Part shown: one piece after another, positions 1 through 8,168 of the stretch
Layout: each line of letters begins with the position of its first letter
How positions within the stretch are numbered: the stretch's first letter is position 1
DNA from: Candidatus Dojkabacteria bacterium UBA2259
GTDB lineage: Bacteria > Patescibacteriota > Dojkabacteria > SC72
Reading direction: 5' to 3'
Assembly (NCBI GenBank): GCA_002347605.1
Contig: DDXN01000016.1
Coordinates: forward strand, 1 to 46,753
DNA length: 46,753 bases
The notes under the pieces: generated by a model
What the model saw: only the letters and a program-made list of their open reading frames with translations
What the model was told of the DNA's origin: nothing
Database searches by the model: none
Translations under genes and position numbers: made by a program

Positions 1-356
1 CCAGATATCAATACATCCTCAGCTTTAATTCCTCGAGGTGCAATTATATATCTTTTTTCACCATCTGCATACTGTAAAAGTGCTAAATGTGCGCTTCTAT
101 TTGGATCAAAATACAAACCTAATACCTTTGCACTTACTCCAAATTTGTCTCTCTTAAAATCAATCTTTCTAACTCTTCTCTTAAAGCCACCACCTCTATG
201 TCTAATAGTAATCTTCCCTTGATTATTTCTACCTGATTTCTGACTCTTAGAAACAGATAGCTTCCTAGGTCCATCTGTTTTTTCCAACATGGATCTATCT
301 TCTAATCTTGTTCCTCTACGACTCGAGGTTGTTGCTTTAAATTCTCTTACTCCCAT
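1..356 (-). CDS. rplB: 50S ribosomal protein L2, N-terminal part (gene runs off the left edge)
   Basis: This is the first 118 codons of ribosomal protein L2, which binds 23S rRNA near the peptidyl transferase centre and helps join the subunits. The translation begins [16 protein letters not shown] and contains the family signatures [16 protein letters not shown] and [15 protein letters not shown]. The C-terminal RNA-binding domain lies outside the window. The start ATG (354-356) shares its A with the TAA stop of rplW (TAATG), so translational coupling is likely. The order S10-L3-L4-L23-L2 is the standard S10 operon order. No Shine-Dalgarno sequence is visible. The family assignment is certain; only completeness is unknown. 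Confidence 0.97.
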   Translation of the reverse strand, partial: MGVREFKATTSSRRGTRLEDRSMLEKTDGPRKLSVSKSQKSGRNNQGKITIRHRGGGFKRRVRKIDFKRDKFGVSAKVLGLYFDPNRSAHLALLQYADGEKRYIIAPRGIKAEDVLIS

Positions 357-652
357 TATTTAATATTTAAAAATTCATCAATTTTATCTCCCTTTTTAAG
401 TGTAACCACAGCTTTCCTTTTATCACCCTTCCTAAATGACTTATTACTTTTCCAATCTCTAATTCTTTTACCAGGTCTTACTGTTATATTTACACCTATT
501 ACCTTTACCTTGTACTTTTTCTCTACTGCTTGTTTAACTTCTATTTTGTTAATACCACTATCAACAAAGAAAACATACTTGTTACTCTCGTTTGCAAGAG
601 AGTAACTTTTCTCTGATACTACTGGTTTTAACACTATCTCCTTACTTTCCAT
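356..652 (-). CDS. rplW: 50S ribosomal protein L23
   Basis: L23 binds 23S rRNA at the polypeptide exit tunnel and docks trigger factor and SRP. The 98-residue product has the usual bacterial length. It opens with the family pattern LKPVVSEKS and contains the basic loop [19 protein letters not shown] followed by [12 protein letters not shown]. It overlaps the end of rplD by 11 bases and ends in TAATG shared with rplB, so it sits inside a tightly coupled S10 operon. No Shine-Dalgarno sequence precedes its ATG. Confidence 0.97.
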   Translation of the reverse strand: MESKEIVLKPVVSEKSYSLANESNKYVFFVDSGINKIEVKQAVEKKYKVKVIGVNITVRPGKRIRDWKSNKSFRKGDKRKAVVTLKKGDKIDEFLNIK

Positions 653-1247
653 GTGTTAATCTATTTTCTAAAATATTAATTGCCTCTTTATCTATTAATA
701 TCTGCTTACAACTTACAACATGTTTGACATTTACTCTCATTGGAGTATGTACACTTACATCCTTGTTATTTCTTAGAGCTAATCTAATCTGTTGATTATC
801 AGATATTAACAGGGTTCTACTTGATACATCCTTAAGAACTTTATCTCTGATAGCCTTTAACTCCTGTTTGGAATCTGTGTTAAGGATTTTTACAGAATTG
901 TTTTTGTTCCTTTCAGAAAGGACAATACACATTGCCTTTCTCACCATACCCTTGTTTATACTCCTGCTCCAATTTCTATTGTTTGGACCAAATGCAACAC
1001 CACCACCTACCCAAAGTGGAGAACGAATAGAGCCGTGTCTTGCCCTACCTGTACCCTTCTGCTTCCATGGTTTCCTACCACCTCCAGAGACTTCACCTCT
1101 ACCCTTTACGGAAGATGTCCCCTTCCTTTCATTACTTTGGAATACATAAAGAACTTGTGCTACTAAATCACCATTAAATGGTACTTTCCATATTTTTGGA
1201 TTTAACTTTACTTCTTGCGTTTTTACTTTCTTTACTTTCTCTTCCAT
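642..1247 (-). CDS. rplD: 50S ribosomal protein L4
   Basis: L4 is a 23S rRNA-binding protein whose long loop lines the exit tunnel. The 201-residue product has the diagnostic loop near residues 45-80, with KGRGEVSGGGRKPWKQKGTG followed by RARHGSIRSPLWVGGG. The globular domain ends normally. It starts 2 bases after the rplC stop (1250) and its 3' end overlaps the rplW start by 11 bases. In Escherichia coli L4 autoregulates the S10 operon, but I see no matching leader structure here. The assignment is secure. Confidence 0.97.
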   Translation of the reverse strand: MEEKVKKVKTQEVKLNPKIWKVPFNGDLVAQVLYVFQSNERKGTSSVKGRGEVSGGGRKPWKQKGTGRARHGSIRSPLWVGGGVAFGPNNRNWSRSINKGMVRKAMCIVLSERNKNNSVKILNTDSKQELKAIRDKVLKDVSSRTLLISDNQQIRLALRNNKDVSVHTPMRVNVKHVVSCKQILIDKEAINILENRLTHGK

Positions 1248-1249
1248 GA

Positions 1250-1837
1250 TTACTCTTCAATATATATTTTTACTAAATCACCATTAGAACCAGGTATGGG
1301 ACCACTAATTAAAAGGTATGTATCTTTAATTCCTACTACTCTCTTATTCTTAACTGTCACCTTCTCAGAACCCATTCTTCCTCCCATTCGAGTACCTTTA
1401 AAAACCCTACCAGGATCTGTTCCTGCACCAATAGCCCCCGGAGCTCTTAACCTATCTGACTGACCGTGTGTCCTTTGTCCACCTTTAAACCCATGCCTTT
1501 TAACTACTCCTGCAAAACCCTTACCCTTGGATACTCCACTTATGGTTACAATATCTCCCTCGTTAAATGTCTCTGCAACTAAATCACTCCCTATCTTTAA
1601 CCCCTCTGGTAACTCTCCGTTAATAACCCATTTGTACATTGGTGTATACCCTAAATCTTTGTACTGACCACTCTGTGACTTGGTACTCTTCTTTTTATTT
1701 CCTAAACCTAATTCAATTTTCCCTACCTTAACATTAGCAATTCTACATCCTGCGACATCAACAAAAGTAACAGGTATTGCCCTGTCTTTGTCGAAAATTC
1801 TTGTCATCCCTTTTTTTATTCCTAGTATTGCTTTCAT
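1250..1837 (-). CDS. rplC: 50S ribosomal protein L3
   Basis: L3 is an early-assembling 23S rRNA-binding protein that reaches the peptidyl transferase centre. The product is 195 residues, slightly short for the family. It begins MKAILGIKKGMTRIFD and carries the central signature KGKGFAGVVKRHGFKGG with RTHGQSDRLRAPGAIG after it, then GRMGSEKVTVKNKRVVG. It lies 11 bases after rpsJ and 2 bases before rplD in the S10 operon. The upstream gap is AT-rich with no Shine-Dalgarno sequence. Confidence 0.97.
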   Translation of the reverse strand: MKAILGIKKGMTRIFDKDRAIPVTFVDVAGCRIANVKVGKIELGLGNKKKSTKSQSGQYKDLGYTPMYKWVINGELPEGLKIGSDLVAETFNEGDIVTISGVSKGKGFAGVVKRHGFKGGQRTHGQSDRLRAPGAIGAGTDPGRVFKGTRMGGRMGSEKVTVKNKRVVGIKDTYLLISGPIPGSNGDLVKIYIEE

Positions 1838-1848
1838 ATATCAATTAT

Positions 1849-2160
1849 TTATTGAATCTCGATACCTACACCAGCAGGCATTTGAAGATGCTGCAATGCA
1901 TCTATTGTCTTGGGAGTTGGATCGATAATATCTATTACTCTTTTATGAGTACCTATTTCAAAGTGTTCAATTGAACTCTTGTAGATGAATGGAGATCTAT
2001 TTACGGCTACCTTCCTTTTTCTTGTTGGTAGTGGAATTGGACCAGCCACCTTCGCTCCTGTACTTATTGCAGTCTCTATTATACTTTTAGAGGACTTGTC
2101 TAAGACAACAGCATCGTACCCTTTTAACTTCACTCTAATTTTTGGACCTGTATCACTCAT
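1849..2160 (-). CDS. rpsJ: 30S ribosomal protein S10 (NusE)
   Basis: S10 is a small-subunit head protein and also acts as NusE in transcription antitermination. The 103-residue product shows the family blocks [30 protein letters not shown] and [19 protein letters not shown]. It is the first gene of the S10 cluster and follows tuf after 65 bases that contain a perfect 9-bp hairpin. It therefore may be transcribed from the tuf promoter with partial termination, or from a promoter I could not identify with confidence. Confidence 0.97.
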   Translation of the reverse strand: MSDTGPKIRVKLKGYDAVVLDKSSKSIIETAISTGAKVAGPIPLPTRKRKVAVNRSPFIYKSSIEHFEIGTHKRVIDIIDPTPKTIDALQHLQMPAGVGIEIQ

Positions 2161-2193
2161 TCTATCTTAAAGAGCTAAATTAAATTTTAAAGT

Positions 2194-2217
2194 AACAGGG
2201 AGTATTACCTCCCTGTT
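2194..2217 (-). terminator. Hairpin between tuf and rpsJ, probable terminator or attenuator
   Basis: A perfect 9-bp inverted repeat (AACAGGGAG and CTCCCTGTT) surrounds a 6-base loop immediately after the tuf stop. On the minus strand it is followed by ACTTTAAAATTTAATTT, which is U-rich but interrupted. Termination is probably incomplete, which would give more EF-Tu than ribosomal protein mRNA. Confidence 0.65.
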
Positions 2218-2225
2218 TTACTCTC

Positions 2226-3398
2226 TTACTTAAGAACTTCTGTTACTATTCCCTTACCTACTGTTTGACCACCCTCTCTTATTGCAAAACTTTGACCTTT
2301 TTCAATTACTACTGGAGCCATAAGCTTGACTGTAAACTCTGTATTATCTCCAGGAGCAACCATTTCAGTTCCCTCTGCTAATGTTACTTCACCAGTCACA
2401 TCAGCTGTCCTTACATAAAACTGTGGTTTATACCCAGTGACAAAAGGAGTATGTCTTCCACCTTCCTCTTTACTTAGTACATAAACTTCAGCTTTAAATT
2501 CTGTATGAGTCTGTACTGAGCCAGGTGCAGAAAGAGTTTGACCCCTCTCAACGTCAGTTCTTTTTAGACCTCTTAGTAATATTCCAACGTTATCTCCTGC
2601 CTGACAATCTTTCATTGATTTGTTGAACATCTCAATACCCGTTGCTGCAGTCTTTTGAGGTTTTCTTCCCATACCAAGTATTTCTACCTCACCATTTAAT
2701 TTGAGTGTACCTCTTTCAATTCTTCCTGTTACAACTGTACCTCTTCCTTCAATAGAGAATACATCTTCAATTGGCATCAAGAATGGTTTCTCAATATCTC
2801 TTTCAGGAATTTCAATGTATTCATCAACAGCTTTCATAAGCTCTTTAGCGGATGCTAATCCCTCTTCCTCACCTTTTTGAGCACTTAATGCATTTCCAAT
2901 TATTACTGGAGCATTCGCATCATATCCATACTTTGCTAAGAGATCTGATACATCAGCTTTGATTAATTCCAAAATCTCATCATCTGCACTCCCAAACTTA
3001 TTGATATATACAACCATCTTTGGAACACCAACCTGCTTTGCTAAAAGTATATGTTCCTTTGTTTGAGGCATAGCACCATCATCAGAAGATACAACCAATA
3101 TTGCGCCATCCATTTGAGCTGCACCTGTGATCATATTTTTAATGTAGTCTTTGTGACCTGGGCAATCTACTAATGCGTAGTGTCTTGTCTCTGTTTCGAA
3201 CTCAACATGAGCTACTGCAACAGTAATAGATTTTGCTCTTGACTCTGGATCTTTATCCAACTTATCAGTCATTTTTGCTCTCTCTTCATCTGAAGAAAAA
3301 GCATTAAGAATACCACGAACCAATGTTGTCTTACCGTGATCTATATGACCTAAGGTTCCGATATTCATATGTGGCTTTGTTCTTGTAAAGTCTGCCAT
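2226..3398 (-). CDS. tuf: Elongation factor Tu with a changed guanine-specificity motif
   Basis: EF-Tu delivers aminoacyl-tRNA to the ribosome in a GTP-dependent step. The 390-residue protein has a normal length and domain order: G domain about 1-200, then two beta-barrel domains ending [14 protein letters not shown]. The P-loop GHIDHGKT (17-24) and switch [10 protein letters not shown] with its catalytic His are present. The G4 motif, NKxD in EF-Tu generally, reads NKFG (133-136). G5, usually GSAL, reads GNAL (168-171). Switch I reads AKSIT instead of ARGIT, although its Thr is kept. Asp to Gly at G4 is striking, because that Asp contacts the guanine ring. The rest is well conserved, so this does not look like a decayed copy. 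It lies between fusA and rpsJ with its own strong promoter. Confidence 0.96.
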   Translation of the reverse strand: MADFTRTKPHMNIGTLGHIDHGKTTLVRGILNAFSSDEERAKMTDKLDKDPESRAKSITVAVAHVEFETETRHYALVDCPGHKDYIKNMITGAAQMDGAILVVSSDDGAMPQTKEHILLAKQVGVPKMVVYINKFGSADDEILELIKADVSDLLAKYGYDANAPVIIGNALSAQKGEEEGLASAKELMKAVDEYIEIPERDIEKPFLMPIEDVFSIEGRGTVVTGRIERGTLKLNGEVEILGMGRKPQKTAATGIEMFNKSMKDCQAGDNVGILLRGLKRTDVERGQTLSAPGSVQTHTEFKAEVYVLSKEEGGRHTPFVTGYKPQFYVRTADVTGEVTLAEGTEMVAPGDNTEFTVKLMAPVVIEKGQSFAIREGGQTVGKGIVTEVLK

Positions 3399-3476
3399 AG
3401 AATATATTTAATTAATTTATATATAATTTTAAACATTGCGACACTCACTAAACGACATTAAGCGAGTCTGCGTTGA

Positions 3477-3505
3477 ATATTATCAAAAAGATTCAAGATA
3501 TGCAA
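3477..3505 (-). promoter_or_regulatory. Sigma70-type promoter for tuf
   Basis: On the minus strand TTGCAT (3500-3505) is followed by a 17-base spacer and TAATAT (3477-3482). Transcription would start near 3470, giving a leader of about 70 bases with a short imperfect inverted repeat (about 3443-3467). It lies in the 158-base gap between fusA and tuf, the longest gap in the window. I see no convincing terminator for fusA there. Confidence 0.75.
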
Positions 3506-3556
3506 GTCTTTAAGGTGTATTTTGATATATATGGGATACTCTTAAATCCATCCCCG

Positions 3557-5656
3557 TTATTTCTTTACCCCCGCTATCTCCTCAGCAATATTTCTTGGTA
3601 CCTCTGCATAGTGAGAAGGTTCAATATTTGCACTCCCTCTTCCACTAGTTAAAGATCTTAACTCACTTGTATACCCAAACAGCTCAGAAAGAGGAACTAA
3701 TGCATTTATCACAGTAATACCATTCCCAATATCTTCAGTACCCTGTATTTGACCTCTTTTGCTACTTAAAGATCCTGTAACATCACCCATATGCTGTTGT
3801 GGAACCTCAACTGAAACATCCATAATTGGTTCTAGAAGTATTGGGTTCGCTCTCTTACATCCATCTTTAAAAGCCATTGAGGCAGCAATTTTAAATGCCG
3901 CTTCAGATGAGTCAACCTCATGGTATGAACCATCAAAAACGGTAACCTTGATATCCACAACAGGGTATCCAGCAACAACACCAGCCTTTAGAGATTCCTC
4001 AACACCCTTTTTAACTGCAGGGATATACTCTCTTGGGATTGAACCTCCTTTAATTGCATCTACAAATTCAAAGCCCTTACCCTTTTCATTAGGTTCAATC
4101 TTTAACCAACAGTGACCATACTGACCCTTACCACCAGACTGTTTGATATATCTCCCCTCTGATTGTTCACATATACCCTTAACAGTTTCTCTGTATGCTA
4201 CCTGAGGTTTACCAACATTTGCAACGACATTGAACTCTCTCTTCATTCTGTCCACCATTATCTCTAAGTGTAATTCACCCATACCAGAAATAATGGTCTG
4301 ACCAGTTTCTACATTACTCTCAACCTTAAATGTTGGATCTTCTCTTACTAACCTGTTTAATGCTTCAGACATTTTCTCCTCATCAGATTTAGTTGCTGGT
4401 TCTATTGCTTGAGATACAACTGGCTCTGCGAATACAATCTGCTCCAGTATTATTGGATTTGATTCATCACAAAGAGTATCTCCTGTAACAGAGGCCTTTA
4501 GGCCAACAATTGCACCAATGTCCCCAGCTCTTAGCGTATCTACTTCCTCTCTATCATCGGCATGCATTAATACAAGCCTACTGATTCTTTCTCTAATATC
4601 TTTTGTAGAGTTGTATACATAGGAACCCGAATTAACAGTTCCTGAGTAAACTCTAAAATATGATAGGTTACCAATATGGGGATCGTTTACAATCTTAAAT
4701 ACCAACCCAGAAAATGGTTCATCCATTTCAGGTTTTCTTTCAATCTCTGCTCCCGTCTTTGGGTGATCACCCTGTACAGGTGGTACATCTAAAGGTGATG
4801 GTAAACACAAAGCAATGTAGTCAAGTATTATTTTAGCCATAACGGTTCTTGAATCTCCACCTAATACTGGAAATACTTTACTTTCAAGTGTTCCCTTTCT
4901 TAAAGCCATCTTTAATTCATCAACAGTAATCTCTTCCCCAGCAAAAAATTTCTCCATTAATTTATCATCCATTTCCACAAGGGTTTCTATTAGAGTTGCT
5001 CTTTGTTCCACAGCTTTACTTTTTAGCTCCCCAGGTATAGGGATCTCTTTTGTTTCTGATGTTGGACTTGAGGGATCATATGAAAAAGCTTTGTTTTGTA
5101 TTAAGTCTACATAACCATGTAATTCACTCTCTCTACCAATTGGGATTGTTATAGCTACTGCTTTGTTACTTAATCTCTGTTTAATAGTAGAGAAACTTTT
5201 GTCAAAATCTCCACCTATGAGATTTATTTTATTCAAGAAACATATCCTTGGAACTTTGTATTTATTAGCTTGTCTCCAAACGGTTTCAGACTGAGGCTCT
5301 ACACCCTTTCTTCCATCGAAAATAACGACTGCACCATCTAGTACCCTTAAAGATCTCTCAACCTCTGCAGTAAAATCAACGTGCCCTGGGGTATCAATGA
5401 TATTTATTCGATATCTCTTACCATCAAAATCCCAGAAACATGTAACGGCGGCAGATTGGATAGTAATACCTCTTTCTTGTTCCTGTTCCATAAAGTCAGT
5501 TGTTGCTGCACCCTCATGAACCTCACCCATTTTGTGAATCTGTCCAGTGAAATACAAAAGTCTTTCAGTTGTAGTAGTTTTACCTGCATCAATGTGAGCA
5601 ATAATACCAATATTTCTTATTTGCTCCAAAGGCATCTTAACATCATAGGTTTGCAT
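3557..5656 (-). CDS. fusA: Elongation factor G with a changed guanine-specificity motif
   Basis: EF-G drives translocation on the ribosome and, with RRF, recycling. From the ATG at 5656 the protein is 699 residues, the usual length. An in-frame TTG three codons upstream is less likely. The P-loop AHIDAGKTTTTER, switch I QERGITIQSAA and switch II DTPGHVDF are intact. Later blocks such as GMGELHLEI, GGKGQYGHCWLKIEP and the C-terminal FGYTSELRSLTSGRG are also intact. The G4 motif reads NKIN (142-145) instead of NKxD, and the G5 segment, normally CGSAFKNKG, reads LGGDSRTVM (265-273) with no gap in the alignment. The same region is changed in the neighbouring EF-Tu. The protein is otherwise a conventional translational EF-G. 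Confidence 0.96.
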   Translation of the reverse strand: MQTYDVKMPLEQIRNIGIIAHIDAGKTTTTERLLYFTGQIHKMGEVHEGAATTDFMEQEQERGITIQSAAVTCFWDFDGKRYRINIIDTPGHVDFTAEVERSLRVLDGAVVIFDGRKGVEPQSETVWRQANKYKVPRICFLNKINLIGGDFDKSFSTIKQRLSNKAVAITIPIGRESELHGYVDLIQNKAFSYDPSSPTSETKEIPIPGELKSKAVEQRATLIETLVEMDDKLMEKFFAGEEITVDELKMALRKGTLESKVFPVLGGDSRTVMAKIILDYIALCLPSPLDVPPVQGDHPKTGAEIERKPEMDEPFSGLVFKIVNDPHIGNLSYFRVYSGTVNSGSYVYNSTKDIRERISRLVLMHADDREEVDTLRAGDIGAIVGLKASVTGDTLCDESNPIILEQIVFAEPVVSQAIEPATKSDEEKMSEALNRLVREDPTFKVESNVETGQTIISGMGELHLEIMVDRMKREFNVVANVGKPQVAYRETVKGICEQSEGRYIKQSGGKGQYGHCWLKIEPNEKGKGFEFVDAIKGGSIPREYIPAVKKGVEESLKAGVVAGYPVVDIKVTVFDGSYHEVDSSEAAFKIAASMAFKDGCKRANPILLEPIMDVSVEVPQQHMGDVTGSLSSKRGQIQGTEDIGNGITVINALVPLSELFGYTSELRSLTSGRGSANIEPSHYAEVPRNIAEEIAGVKK

Positions 5657-5712
5657 ATTTATCAATCATAAAATTAAACACCTAATGGGAACTTAGGAAT
5701 ATACCAGTGTGG

Positions 5713-5741
5713 ATTATATCAGACTAATCTATCTGAGCCAA
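5713..5741 (-). promoter_or_regulatory. Sigma70-type promoter for fusA
   Basis: On the minus strand TTGGCT (5736-5741), a 17-base spacer and a perfect TATAAT (5713-5718) lie across the 3' end of the TPR lipoprotein gene. The predicted start near 5706 gives a leader of about 50 bases before the fusA ATG. Confidence 0.75.
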
Positions 5742-7154
5742 TAGGGTTTGAGCATCATTAGATACGATACCCTCTAAATCATACTCTATAGCTTTTTTAG
5801 CATATACTCTTGCTTCCTCTAATTCCCCTTTCTCGAAATTTAACTGTCCAACCAAAAGATTATACCTTGGATCATACTGATCTAACTCCCAGAAAACATC
5901 TAAAGTTAATTGTGCCTCATCGAGCTTAGAAGTTTTTATTAAATATTTCCCCTTTGAAAAAAGATATTCAGGTTTCTCTGTTTCACTCAACTTGTCGTAA
6001 GAGACTTTGTTCATATAGTAGATAAATTTCTCGTTATCCTCCCTTAGTGAGTAGATATCCATGTAATAGATTGATATCCACTCTTTGGCAAATATTCTTT
6101 CAGCACTTTTCATTACCTCTAAAGCTTTCTCTGTTAGATTGTCTTCAACCAATATATCAAGATACTCAGTATACAAGATCTCTTGTGCCTCTTTCGCACC
6201 ATATGCTATTGCGCTGTCATAGTAAGACATAGATGTGTTTGCGTCACCCAAAAAATTATAATCTCTTGCTAGTACCCAGTATATATACTGATTAAGATCA
6301 CTTAGGGACGTGTTTTCCTCTAAAACATCAATACTCTTTTGATATTCACCATAGTCGTAATATGCTTTGCCAAGAATATATATCCCATCAGCATACTCTC
6401 CCATCTTTTCGAGGTTGGGCTGGAGCAATGAAATTGCAAGATATGGGTATCCACTATCTAAATACTCTTTACCTAATTTACTCCCGTTATACAATTCATC
6501 AGTAGTTAGGCTATCTAAAATCCCATTCCACTTAGTATATGCATCTCTCCAAGTGTCTCCCGGTTCAATATCTTCGATTGTTTGTTTGGCTTCCTGTGAA
6601 TCAGTAAGTGCTTCAATATATGAAAGTAGAAGCTTAGATTCAATTAATATATCTCCATCGAAGTTTGATTTAAGTGTAGACTTCGCCTCTTCAATTTTAC
6701 CCTTTTGTAAGTATGTCTTTGCAATACCCAAAAGAGCTCTTTGTTTTTGAGCAGACAATCCTTTTGCTAATTGATAGTTAAGCAATGCCTTTTCGTAGTT
6801 CTCAACCACATAATATGCATCCCCAACAGAAATATACAAATCAGCCCTATCCGTTTCACTTAATTGCATTCCTGAGTCATCTATTATCTTTGTAGCCTCT
6901 TCTAGCCTATTTTTTAGTATGAAAATATCTACTATTCTTTTTAGAGCATCCACTTTAGAAGGAATTAATTCTGTAGCAGTACTTAACTTCTCAATAGCTA
7001 ATGTATACTCTCTCCCCTCTATCAAAATGTCTGCCTCTGATACCATTCTGTTATATTCATTTATCTTCTCATCAGATATTGTACATCCTGAGAGTAAGAC
7101 ACTAGATATTACAACAATGGAAACTAGCAAAAAACTTGATAATATTTTCTTCAT
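5724..7154 (-). CDS. TPR-repeat lipoprotein
   Basis: This is a predicted exported lipoprotein of 476 residues, starting at MKKILSSFLLVSIVV. It has a hydrophobic signal segment and the lipobox LSGC (Cys about residue 24) for lipid attachment and membrane anchoring. The rest is made of helical tetratricopeptide-like repeats, for example ADLYISVGDAYYVVENYEKA, GIYILGKAYYDYGEYQKS and a last repeat NLLVGQLNFEKGELEEAR. TPR proteins are scaffolds; the partner is unknown. A start six codons upstream would disturb the signal peptide. A TAAAAT hexamer lies 7 bases before the chosen ATG, so the mRNA may be leaderless. It is divergent from the G5 gene and ends just before the fusA promoter. Confidence 0.85.
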   Translation of the reverse strand: MKKILSSFLLVSIVVISSVLLSGCTISDEKINEYNRMVSEADILIEGREYTLAIEKLSTATELIPSKVDALKRIVDIFILKNRLEEATKIIDDSGMQLSETDRADLYISVGDAYYVVENYEKALLNYQLAKGLSAQKQRALLGIAKTYLQKGKIEEAKSTLKSNFDGDILIESKLLLSYIEALTDSQEAKQTIEDIEPGDTWRDAYTKWNGILDSLTTDELYNGSKLGKEYLDSGYPYLAISLLQPNLEKMGEYADGIYILGKAYYDYGEYQKSIDVLEENTSLSDLNQYIYWVLARDYNFLGDANTSMSYYDSAIAYGAKEAQEILYTEYLDILVEDNLTEKALEVMKSAERIFAKEWISIYYMDIYSLREDNEKFIYYMNKVSYDKLSETEKPEYLFSKGKYLIKTSKLDEAQLTLDVFWELDQYDPRYNLLVGQLNFEKGELEEARVYAKKAIEYDLEGIVSNDAQTLLAQID

Positions 7155-7265
7155 ACTTTCTATTTTACACATGTTTTGGCAATCATGCTATACTCTGAAT
7201 ACTCTCATATAGTATATGGGATTGGTATGGATACTCAAATCTGTCATAAAAACAATACATTTACT

Positions 7266-8168
7266 ATGTTTAAAACTCTTCTATTTGTACTCCTACCCTT
7301 GAGTATTTTCTCTGGTCTCGTCATATATCAGTCAAAAGAGATAGTATTTGCTCAAACAGAGGATAATTTCTCCAACACAGATGTAAAAGGATCTCTGTAT
7401 ACCCCTGATACAACAAAAGAGAGAATTTCATTTGGACCTAAGTTAATATATGTTGTTAAGGAAAATCAGTTATACAGTATCCTTACAACCCTTACAGATG
7501 TAAATGAAATACTTAGGAAAAACAATATCGAAGTTGAAAGAAATGATTATGTAGACATTAATACCCCCTATGTTGTTGATGGTAGTGTTATTAGAATAGT
7601 TAGAACAGATCAAATAGTTGTCGAACGATTTCTCGATATACCTTTTAAAGAGGAAATCGTTGAGAGTAGAGAGTATTTCAAAGGAGAGAAACACATTGTT
7701 CAAAAGGGAGTAGTAGGAATTAAAAAGCAGAGATTGTTACGTACATATGAAGATGGCTACCTTGTTAAAAGCGAAGTGCTTGGTGAAAGTATACAGGTAG
7801 AACCTGTTAAACAAATTGTCGCAATGGGAACATCTGACTATCTGTTACTTAATATTGTGAAAAGAGGGTATAACTGTCCTTTCTGGTACTCTGTTGTTGA
7901 TTCTGGACCATATACCAAAAAAGAAAAAGAGTGGCTCAAATTTGTTATGTACTGTGAATCAGGATGCAATGCAGAAGCAGACAAGGGAAGCTACAAAGGG
8001 CTGTTTCAATGGAGCCCATATTGGTGGAAACATCAATTTAATGAGAATATCTTTGATGGATATGCACAAATTAAGAATACTATTAACAAATACAGAGCTG
8101 GGGAATCAACAAGGGCAAGTCAATGGCCAGCATGTCATGCAAAATATCTAAGAGAGGTTAGTAATTAA
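7266..8168 (+). CDS. Secreted G5-domain protein with a lysozyme-like C-terminal domain
   Basis: This is a probable cell-wall-active secreted protein of 300 residues. From ATG 7266 it starts MFKTLLFVLLPLSIFSG, a signal peptide ending near VFAQ. About residues 60-130 resemble the DUF348/YabE-type module. The following segment, with FKGEKHIVQKGVVGIKKQ, has the G5-domain pattern that binds wall polysaccharide. The C-terminal 80 residues (MYCESGCNAEADKG, YKGLFQWSPYWW, YRAGESTRASQWPACH) resemble the Rpf/transglycosylase-like fold, with the Glu of CESGCN as candidate catalytic acid. Upstream in-frame starts would spoil the signal peptide. Its TAA overlaps the helicase stop by 4 bases (convergent). 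The family is clear; hydrolysis of peptidoglycan is inferred. Confidence 0.8.
   Translation: MFKTLLFVLLPLSIFSGLVIYQSKEIVFAQTEDNFSNTDVKGSLYTPDTTKERISFGPKLIYVVKENQLYSILTTLTDVNEILRKNNIEVERNDYVDINTPYVVDGSVIRIVRTDQIVVERFLDIPFKEEIVESREYFKGEKHIVQKGVVGIKKQRLLRTYEDGYLVKSEVLGESIQVEPVKQIVAMGTSDYLLLNIVKRGYNCPFWYSVVDSGPYTKKEKEWLKFVMYCESGCNAEADKGSYKGLFQWSPYWWKHQFNENIFDGYAQIKNTINKYRAGESTRASQWPACHAKYLREVSN

Noticed and set aside
3443..3467. Imperfect inverted repeat in the tuf leader as a riboswitch or tRNA-like element
   Set aside because: Only short paired runs with mismatches, and no known riboswitch core is recognisable.
3759..4115. Open frame on the plus strand opposite fusA
   Set aside because: It is antisense to conserved EF-G domain IV/V coding sequence, with no independent signals.
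7176..7194. Promoter TTGGCA...TATACT for the G5 gene
   Set aside because: The spacer is only 7 bases, incompatible with sigma70 promoters.
7176..7265. Upstream extension of the G5 gene from a TTG or ATG
   Set aside because: It would place some 13-30 non-hydrophobic residues before the signal peptide; the start at 7266 gives a proper export signal.
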